Of a DNA stretch of 64,000 bases, positions 30,690-44,300 are shown piece after piece. Source of the stretch: Stenogyne calaminthoides (lineage: Eukaryota; Streptophyta; Magnoliopsida; Lamiales; Lamiaceae); assembly GCA_037126765.1 (NCBI GenBank), contig JBBCBC010000037.1:7073263-7137262 (forward strand), written 5' to 3'. Position 1 is the stretch's first letter. Each line of letters starts with the position of its first letter. The translations under genes were made by a program, and so were the position numbers. A model generated the notes under the pieces. It saw only the letters and a program-made list of their open reading frames with translations, searched no databases and had not been told where the DNA came from.

Positions 30690-32317
30690 ATATTGATTCG
30701 GGTCCAAATTTTCTTTAATAAAGTAGCTCTATTTTTTGAGTTCTTTTAATATAATTCTGAATTTAACAATTAGAACAACGAGCACCATCCTACTTGGATA
30801 AGAGACTCCATTTTACTTAAAATGCATCAAGAAATATAATTTATATGCTTCAAAATATTTCAATTTCTTAACATTTTCCACAACACACAACTATCTTCTA
30901 AAGTCTTAAATTTACGGTAATGAAAATACATTTTCTTCTACTTTAATTATATCACAATATGCTGATTATGTGATAAGAATTATTTTTTGTGATATATTTT
31001 TTTTCTCAATGTTGCTTTGATCTATCCTTTTAGGAGCCCATTGAGATTAAATTGCTTAATTGCAACAAACTTTCACGATAAAATTGTGCCATATATCTTT
31101 GTGAATATTATTTATTATCATACTAGTTATAATTTATAAGAAAATATGTTGATAAGTAGTATTATTGAAAACAAGTAGTGAAATTAATTCTCAATACACC
31201 TTTTATAATTAAGAAGTGAATAAATAGTACTTTTTTTTAAGGAATTAATGTTTAATTGCAATTTGTGAAGTTTTACTTGATCATGCCACAGCGTGTGCAC
31301 TTGTACTTGGAGGTTAACTTGAACAAATAATAATTTTTTGCCACAGGTATTGAGGACCCTAAAGCCAATAATCTTATGATAAACTTGAGGTTTTACACAA
31401 ATCTGCATTTTTTCCCAAGCAACTTCATAATCAAAATAGAGTAAAGATTCCAGCAAACATTAGTCCTACATAGCATTATAGTTTCAAAATAAAAATAGCC
31501 GTTTAATTTAATTGGGAATTTAAACTGCCGGCAAGGTGATAAAATAAATCATTAGCCATAAAAGGGAAAATATTCCCATAATCCAGTGCGCTGATCTTAC
31601 TATATTTCACATGCGCAGCCCAATGGCCATCTGACAGCGCATAGTGCTCAATCTAGAAATCAAGAACTGACGAGCGCCTTTCCTCAATCCAACGGTTCAG
31701 TCACGTCGCGGAATCAAATTAGCGTGGGCATTTCCACAGGCAATCACTGCACCCCCACTTAATTTAGCCCACTCCGCTTAATTTGAAATTTTGATTTGCG
31801 AACACATTTTTACAAGCACTTTGTCCCTCTCCGCTCCCCACAGTGGCCCACCTAGTCCCCCTCAAATTACACCGCTCAACCACAACAGATGAACTTACTT
31901 CGACCCACGCTCTTTTTGAAACCCCAACTTCACGCGCCATACAACTGGCTAGATTTGATGCGCTCACGGTTTTGATTGGTTGGGTGTTCGCACGCTATTA
32001 TTTTTAAACAGTGGTCTCGCCTGTTCTGAAACGTAAAACATAAATTTAGCCCTATCTCTCTCCTGTTTTTGTTTCTCATTTTTGAATAAGAGAGAGAAAA
32101 GATATACTGGATTTGTATTTTATACGCATCCACCCCCTCTCACACTCAACCCTCAATTTCCAGACTCGCCGGCACTCCTCTGAGTGGAATCAAAATATAA
32201 TTTAAACGGCGAAAATTCGAACGGAGTGAGTGCGCCGACGGCTTGTTTCGTTTTCCCCGTAATCGTGTGTATTCACATCGCCAGATTTCTAGGTATTTAT
32301 CGACGAAATAATAGGAA
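30690..32317. promoter_or_regulatory. Upstream region and probable promoter/5' UTR of MOR1
   Basis: AT-rich until about 31590, then of mixed composition. CT-rich stretches (CTATCTCTCTCCTG on +, about 32050) and a GAGAGAGA block about 230 bp before the ATG are common in plant 5' leaders. No TATA box could be assigned with confidence. Confidence 0.35.
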
Positions 32318-35300
32318 ATGTCGGAGGATGAGAAGTTGTTGAAGGAGGCGAAGAAATTTCCGTGGGAGGATCGATTGACGCACAAGAATTGGAAAGTGAG
32401 GAATGATGCGAATATCGATTTGGCGGCTGTTTGCGACGCCATCTCGGATCCCAAGGACCCGCGGCTACGTGAATTTGGTGAGATTTTATTTTTTCTGTGA
32501 TAGATCTGGATTTTCGTGCTTCACGGCCCGTTTTCAAGTTGATTTGTTAAAGTAGATGAGGAATGCAAAAGTATAAATGTGCTGATCCTGGTGTATTCGA
32601 ATTATCGTAGTTATTTCTCGTTTTTTTTCTTGTTGTTTTGGTTAGGTCCGTTTTTCAGGAAGGCAGTGGCGGATTCAAATGCTCCCGTGCAGGAGAAAGC
32701 TCTAGATGCGCTTATTGCATTCTTAAGAGCTGCAGATGCTGATGTTGGAAGGTGAATTAGTTGAGAGTTATTTTTGTAGGATTTTATCTGCAACCTCACC
32801 ATTATTCACAATTTAATGCTTTGCTGCTGCATGTGCCATTCATTTATTTGCTTTTATTGTTTCTTCAGATATGCGAAAGAGGTGTGCGATGCAGTCGTGG
32901 CAAAATGTCTAACGGGAAGGCCTAAAACAGTGGAGAAGGCACAAATGGTGTTTATGCTATGGGTAGAGTTGGAGGCTGTTGAAGCATTCCTGGTATGTGT
33001 CAAATTAACAATGCTATGATTTGAGTGGCAAAGCAGCATAATTTAGTTTACTAATGCAGTAATGCCAAAGAAGAACATTATTGGCGCTAGAGACATTAGC
33101 TTCTCTACTAATCCCATTGCACATTATTGTATTCTACATTGGACTGGATAGATGATTTTTTTTTTAAAGATGGATAGGTGAAAATAAGAGTATTACTATA
33201 ATACACCAGATAAGTAATAGTAGGTTGTATGTGTTGTTATTAAGACATTAGATTCACCTTTCATCTATAGGCAGTTCATCTGATGTTATGATGGACTTTG
33301 ATGCCAAATTTTTAAGTAGTGATTTTGCATGTTGAAGATTACACTTGGAGGTTGACTGCAAAAAGTATGGAGCCACTGGACTATGTTTTTGTTATTTCTT
33401 TAGGAGAAACATTACTTGAGAACTAGATCTCTGTCCACCAAGAATCATCTTTCTCTGTTAATCTTGAAAGAGAGTTGCCATATTGTTTTTGGAAGACATT
33501 GAAGGTTGTTTGACATATGTGTTGAAATATCAATAAAATAAGCTGTAATAGTGAACCCAAGTTTTTTTTTTGGTTAATAGGAAACAAAATGTTTAATTAA
33601 GATAGGCAAGGTAAAAGGGAGAGAGGTCCCTTTTACAGCTTCCAATTAGACAGAGTCACTTGAGAGTGAAGCACCAATCCCTATCCGATACATGAACACC
33701 TACGAACTTCCTATGACTTGACCCAAAGAGCAACTCTGAATTATATCCTGTCCCAAACATCTTTTACTGAGTGAACACTCAAAAATCCTCTTATTTCTTT
33801 CTAACCATATGGACCAGAGTACATCCGGGGCAATAATCCTCCACAATGTTTTCCTTTCTTGTTAATGTGACAGCCCGAGTGGTTGGTTAGCAAATCTTAA
33901 ACTGAATTACTTGATTTGTCTCATATTTATTGTCTTCAGAAGGTGCCTTTGTTACTGGATATTTCTAATTGATGTGAGCAATGTTCTACTTTGTAGGATG
34001 CTATGGAAAAAGCTATAAAAAATAAAGTTGCTAAAGCAGTTGTCCCTGCAATAGATGTCATGTTTCAGGCATTAAGGTGTGTGATTAATCACTGTTATCT
34101 GTCATTTCTCAACCATTTGCCATTTCTTGTTCTGCATAATGACTGGTGTCTGGATAATCATTCAGTGAATTTGGGTCAAAGATAATACCACCAAAAAGAA
34201 TACTGAAGATGCTTCCTGAACTTTTTGATCATCAAGATCAGAATGTTCGTGCTTCTTCGAAAGGGTTGACACTTGAGCTTTGTCGTTGGATAGGAAAGGA
34301 TCCTGTCAAGTCTATATTATTTGAAAAGATGCGAGATACGATGGTATCCCAACTTTAATTTTGTATAAAATTCTTCTCTCTCACATTTCTGTTATTTGTG
34401 CAAATCATGATATTTTCCTGTTCTGTTATGTTTTAAGAAAAAAGAGTTGGAGGCTGAGCTTGCTAATGTCACTGGAACTGCAAAACCAACCCGCAAAATT
34501 AGGTGATTCTCTCCCTCTTTCTCCACCCCCTCCATTGGGCTACGTTTCCGAAACAAAAACAGCTTACTTGTGGCTATGTGTTCCTGTTGGTTTTTGTTTT
34601 CACATGATTGGATAATTTAAGCTTTACCTGTTTGCATTATTATCTGTCAGGTCTGAGCAGGACAAGGAGCCTGAGCCAGAAGCTGTTTCTGAGGCTGTGG
34701 GTTCTGGCCCTGCTGAAGAAAGTGCTGCTGAGGGTATGTCCTTTCTGAGCTAATGTTTTCTTTAGTTGCACAAGTTTCCTTGCCCAATCCCAGCCATATT
34801 AAGCTAAGATACCTAGGGTTGGAATAACTCCTATTATCTTTATCTATTGTTTTAGCCCAGTTTTCTGTTTTCCCGGCTATTTTGAACTGACACTTGTTAC
34901 CTGTCAGTTCCTCAGGAGATAGATGAGTATGAACTTGTTGATCCGGTTGATATATTGACACCTTTGGAGAAGTCTGGCTTTTGGGAAGGAGTGGTAAGTG
35001 ACTTCTCTTCTTTCATTTGCAACTTAGCAAATATTTAGGAGATTATATGTTGTAAGTTGTAACCTCTTATTTTTACTGTATGTTGCTTTGTTAGAGTATT
35101 GGAAGATGAGTCTTGCTTATGTTGTTTAATATACTATTTGTATTTCAGAAAGCTACCAAATGGTCTGAGAGAAAAGTCGCTGTTGCTGAATTAACCAAAC
35201 TTGCATCTACTAAAAGGATTGCCCCTGGAGATTTTTCAGAAGTTTGTCGAACATTGAAAAAGGTTGCTATTGTTTCTTCACATGCATAATTTATATCCAA

Positions 35301-38300
35301 AATTTACTGGACTTCTTTAAGAAAAGCCATATTTTTGGTGTTGATGTATTGCTTGAATATGTGATCTGAACTTTATTGTATGTCACGATGTGTTATATAT
35401 GTTCATTTGCAGTCACCTAAGGTCCTAAACTTTGCGAAGGCATTATGTTAAGATTATCTATCTGTTGATTGCATGGTTTTTGAATTTTGCAGCTTATTAC
35501 AGATGTAAACATTGCTGTTGCAGTTGAGGCTATCCAAGCACTGGGAAATCTTGCCAGGGGTTTGAGAACCCATTTCTCAGCCAGTTCTCGCTTCGTATTG
35601 CCTGTTCTACTTGTTAGTACACTACGGTTCTTTTGATTTTTAGTACAAAGTGGTGCTTCTATTCTACACATATTCTCAAAAGGATATTTAGAAAGTACTC
35701 TTGGAACTATGATTGTAACACAAACATTATAATAGATGTGTAATGAGGTGTGATTAATATACTTTTCCTTTATGTTTCCACACGTAATTGCATTGTCTGT
35801 CTATTTCGAGATTTTAATTTCTCCAAGTTAAATTAAGTGATGGCCCACAGAACTAATAACTTAGAATCTACCTCTGGCTACTAGTTTTAGGTATTGTAGT
35901 TGGGTCCAGCAAGCAATCATCTTAAACTTCTACACATTTTCTTAATGGTGGGATTATCTATGATTGCTTATCACTGCTTATGTCAGCTTTATCTTTGTTG
36001 ATCTAATAGGAAAAACTGAAGGAGAAGAAACCTACTTCAACAGAGGCACTCACTCAAACCCTTCAAGCGATGCACAAGTCAGGATGCTTGAATCTAATTG
36101 ACATTGTTGAAGGCATGGTTTATATGCATTTAATTCTAAATTGCAGATATTGTTCTTTCTTAACTGCTCAAGTGTTTCTATCAAACTGTTAAATTATGTT
36201 TTTCTTTTTATGTACATACTTTGGGTTTTCACATTATTCTTTTATCCGTTTTTTTTATTCTCTCTTATTTTCTGGTGTATAGTTGTATTACCAGGTCTCT
36301 TACATCAGTGTGGGATCCTTGTATAGGACTCATTTATTTGTGTTTAGACAAATTCATTATGTTCTCCTTTCAGTTGATGTAAATTTTACTGGAATTTGGT
36401 AATACGCCTTGCTTATTCTCTTTCTTGGAAAAGTATCATGCATGATTGGTGAAAGTAGGACAATGTAAAGATGGGTGTTAGTTTTTTTGGTTTCTATTTA
36501 TTAATTGGAAAGGTCTCTGCGGATTATTAAAAACCTACTAAATGACTTGTTTTTCTGCAGATGTAAAGACAGCAGTAAAAAATAAAGTTCCTCTTGTAAG
36601 ATCATTGACGTTGAGCTGGGTTACGTTCTGCATTGATACAAGTAACAAGGCTGCTATACTGAAAGTGCATAAGGAATATGTTCCAATTTGCATGGAGGTC
36701 AGTCAATAGGTGGCATAATTTGTGTGTCTCTCGAGAGCACAGTTTCATAGTAGTCTTGGTCATCTTTTACTAAATTGCCTCTTTTTGTGCATTGCTATTG
36801 ATCATCTTGGACATGAATGAGAAATGCCATGGATTAACTTGAGTATTTTCAATATCAGAGAATCTTAATGGCAAACATGTCAGTTATCAGTTAATATCCG
36901 TAACTTTTTACTTACTATATGCGCTAAATAAAGCTTTACTGAATCAAATATCTTCTTTGGTTCTTTATAAATTATGTAGTTTGTATTTTATCTTAATGAA
37001 AATTACATATTTTCTGTTATTTGAACCTCTTATACATTTTTATTGTGGATAAGATATTTCCTTGTCAAAGTCTATATTTGCACTCTATGGATTAATGCAG
37101 TGCCTTAATGATGGAACACCCGATGTGAGGGATGCTGCTTTCTCAGCTTTGGCAGCTATTGCTAAGGTATTCTTTCCAGGATATGTCATCTTTGTTTGTT
37201 GATTAGTCATTAGTGAATTCATATTACATTCTCTTTTTATACTACAATGTAGTGTTTTTGACATTTTCTTTACTTAGATGGTAGGCATGAGGCCTTTGGA
37301 GAAGTCGTTGGAGAAGCTGGACGATGTCAGAAAAAAGAAGTTATCTGAAATGATTGGGGGCTCGACAGGGGAGTCTTCCACTAATGCGAGCTCAGGTTTT
37401 TGGATTTAATGTTTGTCATGAACTGGGTGATTTACTTGATGTATTGAAGTTATATTCTCTTGAATGTGCTAACATATCTATCTAATGTCAGCTGCAGTTC
37501 AAACTTCTGGAGGAAGTATGACTGGCACCGAGGTAAATAAATTTTCTGTCGTAATTGGTTCCCCTTTATATTGTTATTTTTATGAAGAGGAAATAAAGAT
37601 AGGTTAATCTAGAATGTTGGGGAAATCATTAAATTTCACATTGGTTTCATATACTTAATTCTGTTGAGTGTTGGCCTAAAATGATATTAATCTCTTCCTT
37701 CGAGGTTGATCTAGAATGTAGGGGGAAATCATTAAATTTCACATTTGTATCATATACTTAATTTTGTTTGCCTAAAATGATGTTGATCTCTTCCTTCGAT
37801 CTCCAGGACCTAGCATGGACAATGAAAATTGTATTACAAGTCTTGAATTGTTTGTGATCCGTCTTGTTTGATATAAGAAGCAATCCACTTGTGTAATTAT
37901 ATGGGAGCAAATAGTCCTTTAAAGAGTTTGCATTTGCAGTCCATCCCTGAAAATCAACTGTTAAAAGGGAAATTAAAATTAAAATCAACTGTTAAAATTT
38001 CCCTGCTACTAAGTGATGTAATTAATGATTTTTTATGCATTGGACAATTTTTTGTATAGGAACTCATGTAGCTGTTAACTTTTCTGCTAGATTTTTTGGC
38101 CAGTTGTAATTTAATCCTCCAGTTCTTTTTCTTTTCCCTCCACTTTTAAGTGTTGGAAGAAGATTGAGATGGCCTCAGGACTGCACACATTTTGGTTGAG
38201 TCTGACTTATTATCTTCTTTTTTCCAAGTTGTGTAGTGCTTTAACGTGGCAACTTAGAACCAATATGGTTTTGAATTTCTTGATCTTCACTACCAGGTGC

Positions 38301-41300
38301 TTTTGCTTTGATTGGTCAGATTCAGGCTGCCAAATTCCATTTTCTGTGATCATTACTCCATCTAATTCGAAATTCATGTCATTTTAGACCAATGCACATA
38401 TATTAAGAAAATCATTGGTTTCCTACTATACCCTTAATTAATTGCTTTGGAATTCTACGTAGAAATTTAAAAGCCATACTATTTAAGATATTTTTATGAC
38501 TCTTTGGGGTAAATTAGGAAGAAACATAATTAATTGACATTGCAAAAGGCAATATGTCATATAAATTGCAAATTAGGTGAATACTCAAAGCGTCATTTAA
38601 AAAGAATAGGAGGGAGTAGTGATTAAATTCCTTTTGCAGTAATTTCCTAATTGCATTGTGTTTTGATATATGTCCATATGAGGTTATGATTGGCTAGAAC
38701 GCTTTCTAATTTGTATTCTCTTAATGCAGTCATCCGATGTCTCGTTTGTTAGAAGATCAGCAGCCAGCATGCTTAGTGGGAAGAAACCTATTCATACAGC
38801 TGTAAGTTAATCAACCCAATTTTCACTTTGTGCTGGTTTTGTAAGTGTAGTTCCTGCAAACAAATAAAGTAAAACTACCCACTGATGCACATATAGTTGT
38901 TGACTATTAACTTTCCATTTTGATTGTCTTATGCTTCTGAATTTTTAGCCAGCTACCACAAAGAAAGCTGCATCTGCAAAACCTATCACCGGCAGGAAAG
39001 GTGATGCTGGTGGACAATCGAAAGCCTCTAAGCCTGTGGAGCAGGAAGATATTGAGGTAGAAGTTAATATGTATTTCCAGTCTAGCTCTAGAGTGATGGT
39101 CAAATACGTGATTGAGGAACTTCAAGATGCCATTTATTTGATTAACTGATACACTTGTTTTTACAGCCTGCTGAAATGAGTTTGGAGGAAATTGAGAATA
39201 GATTAGGATCCCTTATACAAGCAGATACAATTACTCAACTAAAAAGTGCTGTTTGGAAAGAGCGTCTTGAAGGTTTCTTCTTTGAATAGCTGTTTCACTT
39301 TTTTTTTTGGCAAATTTTAGCAAAGGGCAGGATAATGCATACGATTGTGCACATTTAATCTTTTGGTGTTCCAAAGATGAAGATGAATATATGCTTGCCT
39401 AGGATTTTTTTAGATGGATTGCATCCATTTTGAGACTTTGTCAAAGTTAACTTAAGTTTATCATTAAAGCATACCGCTTCTTATAATTTCTGATTTTGCG
39501 TACGGTTGAAATGTTGATGTTGGTTTTTAACTTATAAAATGTTTGTTGCAGCTATTGTATCTTTCAAAGAGCAGATTGAAGCATTAAGCAACCTTGATCC
39601 ATCTGTTGAGGTTTTGATCCGTTTACTTTGCGCTGTTCCTGGTTGGAACGAAAAAAATGTTCAGGTATTCTAATTTTACCACTTGTGCTACTAATTTCTC
39701 TCTTGTTACTTCGAGTATTGAACTAATTCTCTATGAGATGTTGATGAACAGGTCCAGCAACAGGTTATTGATACCATTACACACATTTCTTCAACTGCAA
39801 CAAAGTTCCCCAAAAAGTGTGTCGTCCTTTGCCTTGTAGGTCAGTTTTTTTTGTATTTTTTCTACCGTGCATAGTACAGTGGTCATGTTTTTTGTATTAA
39901 TATTTTCTTGGCTGATCTTGTTTTTCTAGTTAATTTCATCTTTCTTGCAATGCTTTTTACATCGTGAACTTTTGAGTTGCAATCAATGTGCTTTCAGCCA
40001 TTTTTACATTTGCAGTTTTGACTTCTTATAGGTGTTACTGAAAGAGTTGCTGATATTAAGACTCGTACTCAGGCCATGAAGTGTCTTTCTACTTTTTGTG
40101 AAGCGGTGGGCCCTGGGTTTATCCTTGAGCGAGTAAGTCTTTTGCCTCTAGATAATATATATATTACTGACGATATTGGTAGCATATCGGGCCGCTTTAG
40201 TGACTTTATCCGTCGGACCTTTTTGCATCTTCATTATGTATTCTTGCAGTTCATATTTTTCCTGTTGAGTTATTTTTTTTGAGCTTTAAAAGGAAGATAA
40301 GCTACTCTGATACGCAATAATTTTTTTCATATCTGACCCGTTTCCTCCTGGACTGTGGAGTAGAAAATTAAACTACATTTACCTTTCCTGATTTTCTGTA
40401 CTTGCTGGTCAGCAACATGCTAATCACTGCTCATATTACCTGACTTTACCATCAATCCTTCATTGACATCGTGCAAACCTCACACAAAAATGCTGCAATT
40501 CTGATCCAATTGTCAGCATAATCTACCAAATAAAGAGGGATATAATGTACCTACAATACCTCTTGTCTTTTTTAAGTTTTGCGTAAAATTGACTGGTGCC
40601 TAGGCTCAAGGACCCCTTTGTGCCTTGCATATTTTTGTTTTTATATTATGAAGAGAAAATTATTATATTTTCAACTTTTTGTTGTGTATTGGTTAGCTCT
40701 GAAGTATTTGAAAAAAGGGTTTTATGTTCATACTTGTTATGTTTCTGTCCTCCCCCACTCCCTCCCATAAATGCATATTTAAAAAATTTCTTTCATTTGG
40801 CCCATTTCAGATGTACAAAATCATGAAAGAGCACAAGAATCCAAAGGTTCTTAGTGAAGGCTTATTGTGGATGGTTTCTGCAGTGGACGACTTTGGTACT
40901 TCACATATTAAAGTGAAGGTAGCTCCTTTTTACAAGGCTTATTGTTTTCTTTTTTATTTCATTTCTTTAAAAAATAGCATTTGTATAGGTATTATAAAGA
41001 TCTAGTGGTTTTAACATTTGGTATATTACTTCTGGCAGGATTTAATCGACTTTTGCAAGGATATTGGTTTACAATCTAGTGCTCCTGCAACTAGAAATGC
41101 TACTGTTAAACTGATCGGTACTCTGCACAAGTTTATTGGTCCAGGTGATATGAGTTTATTTTGCTATTTTTCCATGCTCTTCAGATGTTAACAGGGGGTC
41201 AGAGACTGACTGTCGGTACTCTTCTTGTAGGTATTAAGGGGTTCCTCTCGGATGTCAAACCTGCTCTTCTAAGTGCCCTTGATGCTGAGTATGAAAAAAA

Positions 41301-44300
41301 TCCTTATGAGGTAATTTCTTTTCAGTGTTTAACTCTCTTTGGGAACTCTTTTTCCTGTACTTAACTACTTATAATTTTACGCACAGGCATCTGCTGCGCC
41401 AAAAAAGACTGTTAAAGTAACTGATTCCACATCCTCGATTGCTGGTGGTGTAGATGGTCTTCCACGTGAAGATATTAGTGAAAAGATCAGTCCTTCTTTG
41501 TTGAAGGGCCTGGAGAGTTCTGATTGGAAGGTATTGTTATGTGCATGTGGGCTAGAAATAAATTTAGTAAACCGTTAATAGTCCACGTAGTTGTACTGAC
41601 TTTTCTTTTCATGTTCTAGATTCGTTTGGAGTCTATTGAAAGTGTGACTAAAATTCTTGAAGAAGCAAATAAGCGCATTCTACCAGTTGGAACTGGTATG
41701 GGATTTGATTGCGAATTAGAAATTAATCAGAATTCTGTATAATGCCAACACTCTTTTGTTTTCCTTATTTCAGGAGATTTATTTGGAGCTCTAAAAAGTC
41801 GTTTGCACGATAGCAACAAAAATTTAATTATGGCAACACTGTCCACACTTGGTGCTCTTGCATCTGCGATGGGACAGCCAGTTGAGAAGGCAAGCAAGGT
41901 ACAATTCTACATAATTAGTTCTAGGTTTCAAAATATATATAACTTTTCCAAATCCACATTCTATCCCTACCTCAATTTGAACCAGATGAGCCATCTCCAT
42001 TTTTTATAAGCACTGGATCAAGTAACAATTATGAAAGCATTTCTCTTAATATTATTTGACTTTCCATTATTAAACAATTACACTGTTATGCTCATTTATC
42101 CTATTTAAGGTTAGATGATTTACATTACTGTGGTTCATGCAGGGTATTCTTTCAGATATCTTGAAATGTCTTAGTGACAACAAGAAGAACATGCGAGAAT
42201 GCACTTTGGGTACCTTAGATTCTTGGCTTGCCGCTGCTCATCTTGATAAGATGGTTTATAGTCGTCCCACTTTGGATACTTTTGTTTTGCACCCTATTAT
42301 GTACTATTAATGATTTTTTCTCTCTTCTTTAGGTCCCTTACATTACAGCTGCTCTCACGGACGCTAAGCTTGGTGCAGAAGGGCGCAAGGATCTTTTTGA
42401 CTGGTTGTCTAGACAACTTAATGGATTGACTGTTTTTCCTGATGCTATACAGTTGCTGAAACCCACTGCATCTGCCATGACGGTATTGGTTTTAGCAAAT
42501 ACAATGTTTTTTTTGATACTTCCACTGGTTGATACTTGTCTGTATTTCATTTTCTTTTTGTATTGCTTGGTTTGCAGGATAAATCAGCAGATGTTCGTAA
42601 AGCTGCCGAAGCATGCTTTAATGAATTATTGAGGATTTGTGGACAGGAAATGGTATGAATGGTCCAAAAAAATTGATTGCTTTAGGATATTTATACCATC
42701 AAGGATCACTGTTTGATCCAATCTTTCCCCTCCTATAGGTGACCAAAAATTTGAAAGATATACAAGGTTCTGCTTTAGCTATTGTTGTCGAACGGCTGAA
42801 ACCATCTGGGACTTTTCAAGGTATTATGTTTCATGCTTTTAATTCACCCCACTACTACCTAAAGGTAAGATTTAATCTATCTTGCGCATCTCTATATTAA
42901 ATTGTTTTATATTGCTCTTGCAGAAACTTCATCTAGCATAGCATCTAAAGGCAGCTTAAAAACAGCAAAATCCAATGGTGCTGCACGGCCTGGAAACAGA
43001 GCTGTGCCTTCAGTATGTTTCTATGCTGTTGCCAAATTTTGCAACATACATGTATGTTTACTAATTAGTCCTGCTTTTACAGAGAACTGTTACGACCAAG
43101 GGATCAAGGCAAGAGTCTATCATGTCTGTTCAAGACATCAACATTCAGTCACAGGCTTTGCTTAATGTGAAGGATTCAAATAAGGTATGGTAGTGTGGTT
43201 AAAAAAAGCAGCGGTATAATTTTATCTCTCTAGATATTGTAGACATGAATGTTGTGAGATACTCGTGCAGGATGACAGAGAGAGGATTGTTGTTCGCAGA
43301 TTCAAGTTTGAAGAATTACGTTTGGAGCAAATTCAAGATCTTGAGGTTTCTGTCACTTGAGACATTTATGCTTGATTTTGTGCAAAAGAGGTCTTGGGTC
43401 ATTATAGTGAATGGGGCTAGAACACCTTAAAAATTGAAAAACGTTATTCAAATTCTGAAATATGGTCACCACTCTCCATTGGGGTTTGTGTTTGTATATT
43501 AAGAAAAAAAGCATATAAAGTGTTTATTTGTTCACAACATGATAATTTTGCATGTGGAATATATATTATATCCTATTAAGATTGTTTTTTTGCTTATGTT
43601 TCGACAGAATGATGTTATGAAGTATTTTAGAGAGGATTTGCATCGGAGGCTCTTAAGTACCGACTTTAAAAAGCAAGTTGATGGGATCGAGATGTTGCAG
43701 AAGGTTCTTTTTATGTAAATTGAAGGTTCTTTTACAATAAAACTTGAATGTGCTCTTTTTAAACCTTGCGTTATTGTCGGCATGTTCAGGCTCTTCCATC
43801 CATGGGAAGGGAGGTAACTGAAGTCCTAGATATACTGTTGAGATGGTTTGTGTTGAGGTTCTGTGAATCCAATACATCATGCTTATTAAAGGTATAAAAC
43901 TCTATCATTTTGTTTATTAAATTTGCCAATGTGCTCTGTAAGCTGTGGACCCTATCTGCATTTTATATTTAGTTGAAAATTTCGATGATAATTTATTTTC
44001 AAGGAACATTTTTGGGAATAAAATTTTAATGTGTTTCCCGCTATGATTCTAGTGTTCTATTAACTATCCCTGCTATTTGTGATGCTGCAGTGATTTCTTT
44101 GCTCTTGATATTCTTTTCTAACATGTCACCTCTAAATAAACTTGCTTCAATTCATGTTCTTTTAAAACATTGATAAGGTACTGGAATTTCTTCCTGAGCT
44201 TATGGAGATGTTAAGAAATGAGGGCTACACAATGACAGAGGCAGAGGCTGCCATTTTTCTTCCTTGCTTGGTTGAGAAGGTAATACTTGTTTTATCTATG

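Noticed and set aside
32655..32675. CAGTGGCGGATTC, resembling the MITE terminus seen at 63440
   Set aside because: It lies in MOR1 exon 2 and encodes the conserved AVADSN residues; a chance match.
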